Part shown: in pieces, positions 59,723 to 64,000 of the stretch | How the letters are laid out: each line of letters begins with the position of its first letter | Numbering within the stretch: position 1 is the first letter of the stretch | DNA from: Coriaria nepalensis | Lineage: Eukaryota; Streptophyta; Magnoliopsida; Cucurbitales; Coriariaceae | Direction of reading: 5' to 3' | Assembly (NCBI GenBank): GCA_027186245.1 | Contig: CP114483.1 | Span: 2,738,001 to 2,802,000, forward strand | Length of the DNA stretch: 64,000 bases | Program-made: the position numbers and the translations under genes | The notes under the pieces: model-generated | The model's database searches: none | What the model saw: only the letters and a program-made list of their open reading frames with translations | Told to the model about the DNA's origin: nothing

Positions 59723-60336
59723 TCCCTCTCCACCTCCTTTTTTGTTCCGCCAAATAAAGAAAGAGCAAGCTAGCTAGCTTCCCATTTACCTCACTCAATG
59801 CTGTCTCCCCCCCTCTTTAATTTTTGGGATGCAAATTGATTAAGAACTTCAAGCTGGTCTATTTGTTGTTTCTATGCCGCTCTGGATTCCTGCTCTATGC
59901 AAGAGGGAATCTCATTTGGTTGAGAAGGCATTCAAGATGTATGAATGTTCATTTCATCATCATATTAATTTATGTTCAGCATTTGACTTTCAGATTTTCA
60001 ATTTTAATGCTGCCTGAAATTTTTAGTTAGGATGATTATCTACGATGTAAGAGAGCACGGGCAGAGACCATCTTTACCTCGATTCCGTTACATATACCAG
60101 ATTGATGGAAAAGAAAGGTTTCTCATTTCGAGCAATGTATGGACCAGGTCCGAGGAAAGAAGTGGGGCATAATGTAAGATCTGCTATGAAACTCCATTCA
60201 GATTAGAGAAATAAATTATGCATAACTGAAACTATTCTCTCTTTGGTACAAACAAAACACAAAAGGAAAATTAAGCATAAAACAACAGGTTCTTGTGAGC
60301 TAGAAGGATGCTGGCTCGAGGAATCTAAAAATGAAT

Positions 60337-61638
60337 CTAAAATCTTCCTCCTCTGCCCCTGAATCCTCCGCGACCACCTCTTGGTGGGCCACCCCTGCCC
60401 CTAGGTGCACCCCTTCCACGGAAACTGCCTCCTCCACCTCCACGGCTAAACCCTCTGCCACCTCTACCACCGCCACGGCCTCCGCCCCTACCACCAGCTT
60501 GTGCTTGTCCCCTACATCAACACACCATTAAAATACTACATAATGGTTGAAGAGGAATCGCCCAAAAAAATAAAATAATCATAAATGTTATTTTCTTTTC
60601 TTTCTAACAACACATTCATTTCTTAACATAATTTACTTATATTGAAGGAGGCATGCCATTTTTCCATCATGGTAGAAGAACTATATAAATAGAATGTATT
60701 GTATTATCATATTACTGCACACCAAGACCAAGCAAGTAATCTATTGTGTCTGATTTGGAATTATGAGTATGCAAGAGATTATAACCACAAATTAGGATAA
60801 CTATCGCTTTGCAACCGAACATAAAAACATACTTTGGTTGTGGAAGAAATCTAGAGAGTGGTAAAAGCTTTGCGGGATCAATATAGAACTTATCACCAGC
60901 TGAATAAGAGGTTGCAATAATTCCTTCCATCATTTTAACTGAGAAATACTGCAATTAAGCATGGATAAATAATCACCTTTAACAGTTGTCTACAATAAGC
61001 ACCATTAAATAGAAAAAAAAAATTACAAGGACAAGAAAAAGTGAACAGAATGACTCACAGATTCATTGATGGGGCCAAAGATTTCATCAACTTTCCCTAT
61101 CTGGGTCTTGTTCTGAAGATATATGGGGGCATTAAAGTAAGGTATTTTTTCATTTGTGAGCTTTGTTACAGCATCGCCCTCACAAGCATGAAGAAAAGTT
61201 GAGATCTCTGCAAAGATGATCATGTACCATAATCATCAGAAAGAGGGAATAAAAAAGATAAAAACATGTAATGATTTTAGTAGTCTCCTCCCTTTTTCCC
61301 TAGTTCCTCACAATTAAAATGAAAACATGTAAGAGCAGCTCACTTTACAGTTGCTAAGATACTGGTAGTGGTTAAGTAGATACAGATCCTACAAATCTTC
61401 TCATTAACCAAACAAAGAAGAAACTGCTAAATAAATAAATGAAGAGCAGAAGCTTATGAGGAAGGAAAACAAACAGACCTACGACCTCAGACGGAGGGCC
61501 CTCATCGCGAAACCCACCACCACCACGGCCACCGAAACCACGTCCCCCGCCGAAACCACGTCCCCCGCCACCTCTACCACCTCCACGACCACCATCTCTG
61601 CCGCCCCTGAAACCCCCGCCGCCCCTTGGAGGTCGCAT
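60337..61638 (-). CDS. GAR1: H/ACA snoRNP subunit GAR1, 199 aa, 4 exons
   Basis: Exons 61479-61638, 61059-61207, 60833-60948 and 60337-60511, in phase. Gly/Arg-rich (GAR/RGG) domains stand at both ends: [20 protein letters not shown] at the N-terminus, and [20 protein letters not shown] then [12 protein letters not shown] at the C-terminus. The central Gar1/Naf1 barrel has [60 protein letters not shown] and [22 protein letters not shown]1 joins dyskerin, NOP10 and NHP2 in the nucleolus to guide pseudouridylation of rRNA. The RGG ends bind RNA and are normally arginine-methylated. It lies 614 bp from the convergent glutamate dehydrogenase gene. Confidence 0.96.
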
Positions 61639-62670
61639 GATTTCTTCGAAGGATTTTCGCAGAAGTAAAGAGCGCGCCTTATTGTGGGAACAAGCTCTTC
61701 ACGGCGAAGGTTTTATGTTTTGAAAATTTTAGGGTTTTAGGTTTTTACCGGCATGATGCAAATGACAGAAATGCCCACACACTCCTTTTGGGTAAAAAGA
61801 AATTCTGATTTATGAGTAGAATAAAGATTGTTAAGATTGTGAATGGAATGAGATTCTAATAAAAAAAAATAGTAATAAAAAGGAAGAATTAAATTTGTAT
61901 AAATTCTTGATATTATTATTATTTTTTTAAATAGATAATAAGAATAATTAATTTTTACTCGGTTAAAAAGATCATATTTCTAAATTCTTTAAAAGATAGG
62001 ACCAAAATATTATTATAAGGAAAAATAATCGATGTTGATCATTCAAAATTGATTTTTTAAACTGTTTATTAACGTGATCGTTTGATTAAAATGGAGGGTT
62101 ATTTTGAACAAAGAAATTACTTAAGAAAAACACTCCCTAACAGCAACCAAACTTGAGTACATAGCAATGGCTGCTTTGCATCATATGGTAAAACATCAAG
62201 ATGCATTGATAAACTACACATCGAAAATCTAATACGAAGATAGTAATGGAGAATGTCTTCCATTTATGATAACTTAAGGAAGAAGAAAACAAATGGCATA
62301 GAACTTGGCTGTTGCCGTATTCATATCACACAATAAACCTTCTTGCTGCCCCTTTGTAGCTCAGAATGGTCAAAAGGGAACAATTGTTCAAACTCTCAAT
62401 TTCTATTTTTTTGTTCTGTATTCTCTCTTTCTTTTTCTTTTTTTTCTTTTCTATTCTTTTTCTCCTTTGTACATTCATTTTTCTGAGAAACATTCCTTCT
62501 ACAAATAAGGCTTGAATTTTCTATCTATATGGGAGATTTGTAACCAACCCTTTGGAAATCAGGTCATGAAAACCCTCTCACACTGGAAAATTCAAGGGAC
62601 TTTACGTCAGTCATTTTCTTTCTCTGGGGCAATACCACTGTGAAATACACTTTCACCGAGAGACCGGAAG
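61639..62670. other. Intergenic, no supported gene
   Basis: GAR1 promoter side to about 61800, then AT-rich DNA, and the probable 3' UTR of the kinase gene from about 62280. No coding sequence is recognised. Confidence 0.5.
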
Positions 62671-64000
62671 TTAGCAAACAGTCCGTCCATAGCATATGGA
62701 TGCGATATAGAGATTTTTCGACCACTTTTCCTGCAATATGAGAACATAGCATAGGTTAAGATTTAGGAGGGTAAAATAACCATTTGGGGTCCCCTAACAT
62801 GGTATTCTAGATGGGCTATAAAGAATCAAAGGGATTCCCGTTTGGAAGATACATTTTCTGATGTACAGGGGAAGGGGAGTACATTTTGTTTTGTGTTTGG
62901 TTCCCATGGTCACTTGTGTACTGCGTATATAAGTGTGTGTGCAATCCTCTGATAAGGGATCATGCTATAGCATATGTTCTCCATACATAAGCATTGAACC
63001 AATTTAATTTGGGTGCAAAACTATGGAGATACCTTTACGTGGCTACTAGGGAAGGCAGATGTACGAAGAGTTTCTTGAGTTTCATCCACCATTTTTCGTT
63101 TTGGTATGCTCAATATGAAGGCAGCTTGATCTGAAGTGGCAGCCATAGATGTTATTCTATATCCACTTTCCCATCTCCGGTGTATACCTTCACTTGGGTA
63201 CAAAAAATCAAGCTCCACGACCTTTGTAATTGGACACAAATAAAAAAGTATCTGTTACAGACTTGACTTTAATAATAATCAAGGGGGAGTGATGAAATAA
63301 AGGAACCGATGCATGCAAGAAAAATAAGATTAAGAAAATGAAATGATCAGAAGTCAGACCTGATCAGAATATCCTGCATTCCTGGACATTACTACGCCCC
63401 AACGATTTCCAGCTGTTGTCATGGAAGTGACATGGAAACCTTCTTTCCACTTCTTATTTATCCACTTGAAGGGGAAAAATTCACTTACCTTATAAGATTG
63501 TTGGATATAAGGTGTTCCTATAGGATCACAGAAGCATTGAATTAGAAGAAAGGCACCTGCTCCAAGGCTGTCCTAAGACAAATCTCTTATTGACGGATTA
63601 AAATAAATAAGATAGTCGTAAGTATGCAAACTCCCCCTTTCCCCTTCCAAAAATAAAAAGGGGATAGAAGTTAGTTAGGTGAAGTATATAGTCACTCACC
63701 TTTAGACATTACAACCACTTCCAAAAATAAAAAGGGGATAGAAGTTAGTTAGGTGAAGTATATAGTCACTCACCTTTAGACATTACAACCAAGGAACTGC
63801 CAGTATTTGACCCAGCAATTGAACTAATGTAGTAATTCTTCTCCCATTGTTCCATAATCCAATCCTACAACATTGAGTTCAGTAACCAAGAGTACTCCAG
63901 CTGATCACAGGAAGTATTTAGCAATCAAATTGACTTGAATAATAACCTTATGAAGGAAGACAGCTGACAGCTCATAAACCTGGGAAGAGAAACCTGTTCC
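62671..64000 (-). CDS. MLK: MUT9-like (PPK/HD16-type) casein kinase 1-like kinase, C-terminal part
   Basis: The gene runs in from beyond 64000. Visible exons are 63947-64000 (partial), 63774-63864, 63360-63517, 63033-63221 and 62671-62730: 183 residues, in phase. The segment is the C-terminal domain specific to plant MUT9-like kinases: GTGFSSQVYELSAVFLHK, DWIMEQWEKNYYISSIAGSN, KWINKKWKEGFHVTSMTTAG, NRWGVVMSRNAGYSDQVVEL and LYPSEGIHRRWESGYRITSM, ending KNLYIASICYGRTVC. The kinase domain itself lies outside the window. MLK/PPK kinases phosphorylate histone H3 Thr3 and clock and light regulators (PIFs, CRY2); rice HD16/EL1 controls heading date. An exact 74-bp tandem duplication covers the end of exon 63774-63864 and its donor site. 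Confidence 0.93.
63644..63791. repeat. Exact 74-bp tandem duplication containing a splice donor
   Basis: 63644-63717 and 63718-63791 are identical by eye, from cttccaaaaataaaaagggg to acctttagacattacaacca. On the minus strand each unit contains the last 18 exon bases (...GTAATGTCTAAAG) followed by GTGAGTGAC, so the donor is present twice. Confidence 0.95.

Overview
The window is nuclear DNA from a flowering plant, most likely a woody eudicot. Genes carry GT-AG introns, intergenic DNA is AT-rich with many microsatellites, and the families present are plant-typical: SYP132 syntaxin, MYB5, RAP2.11-type ERF, FAR1-related protein, DUF1639, arabinogalactan peptide and MUT9-like kinase. I cannot name the species. 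No CRISPR array, prokaryotic operon, organellar gene, rRNA or convincing tRNA was seen.

Layout: 0-3 kb, a small MITE and a TMEM18 homologue (-). 3.8-8.5 kb, an intronless MCTP (+) and a Lys/Glu-rich protein (-). 10.8-13.6 kb, a 13-exon SYP132 syntaxin (+), followed tail to tail by a broken GT47 exostosin-type glycosyltransferase (-). 16.3-21.1 kb, gene-poor. 21.1-25.0 kb, MYB5 (-) and a conserved plant protein of unknown function (-). 27.0-30.5 kb, a RAP2.11/ERN-like ERF (+), a decayed short-chain dehydrogenase fragment and a Cu/Zn superoxide dismutase (-). 30.7-35.2 kb, a local cluster of five related small secreted-peptide loci (-) in different states of decay, among direct and inverted duplications. 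36.0-47.5 kb, an APR-like thioredoxin-fold protein (-), an AG peptide (+), a DUF1639 protein (+), a PNPOx-like/DUF2470 protein (-) and an F-box gene stopped by one nonsense codon (-). 48.6-53.8 kb, a small hydrophobic protein (-), a three-LTR TRIM retrotransposon and a FAR1-related protein (-). 57.6-64 kb, glutamate dehydrogenase (+), GAR1 (-) and the C-terminal part of a MUT9-like kinase (-) that runs off the window end.

Neighbouring genes show no shared pathway; this is ordinary plant gene order. The observations most worth following are the small secreted-peptide cluster (family not recognised), the TRIM element with three 82-bp LTRs and a target-site duplication, the exact 74-bp tandem duplication that copies a splice donor in the MUT9-like kinase gene, and the pseudogenes whose lesions can be pinpointed.

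Exon coordinates were worked out by hand from splice sites, reading-frame continuity and remembered family conservation, without transcripts or alignments.
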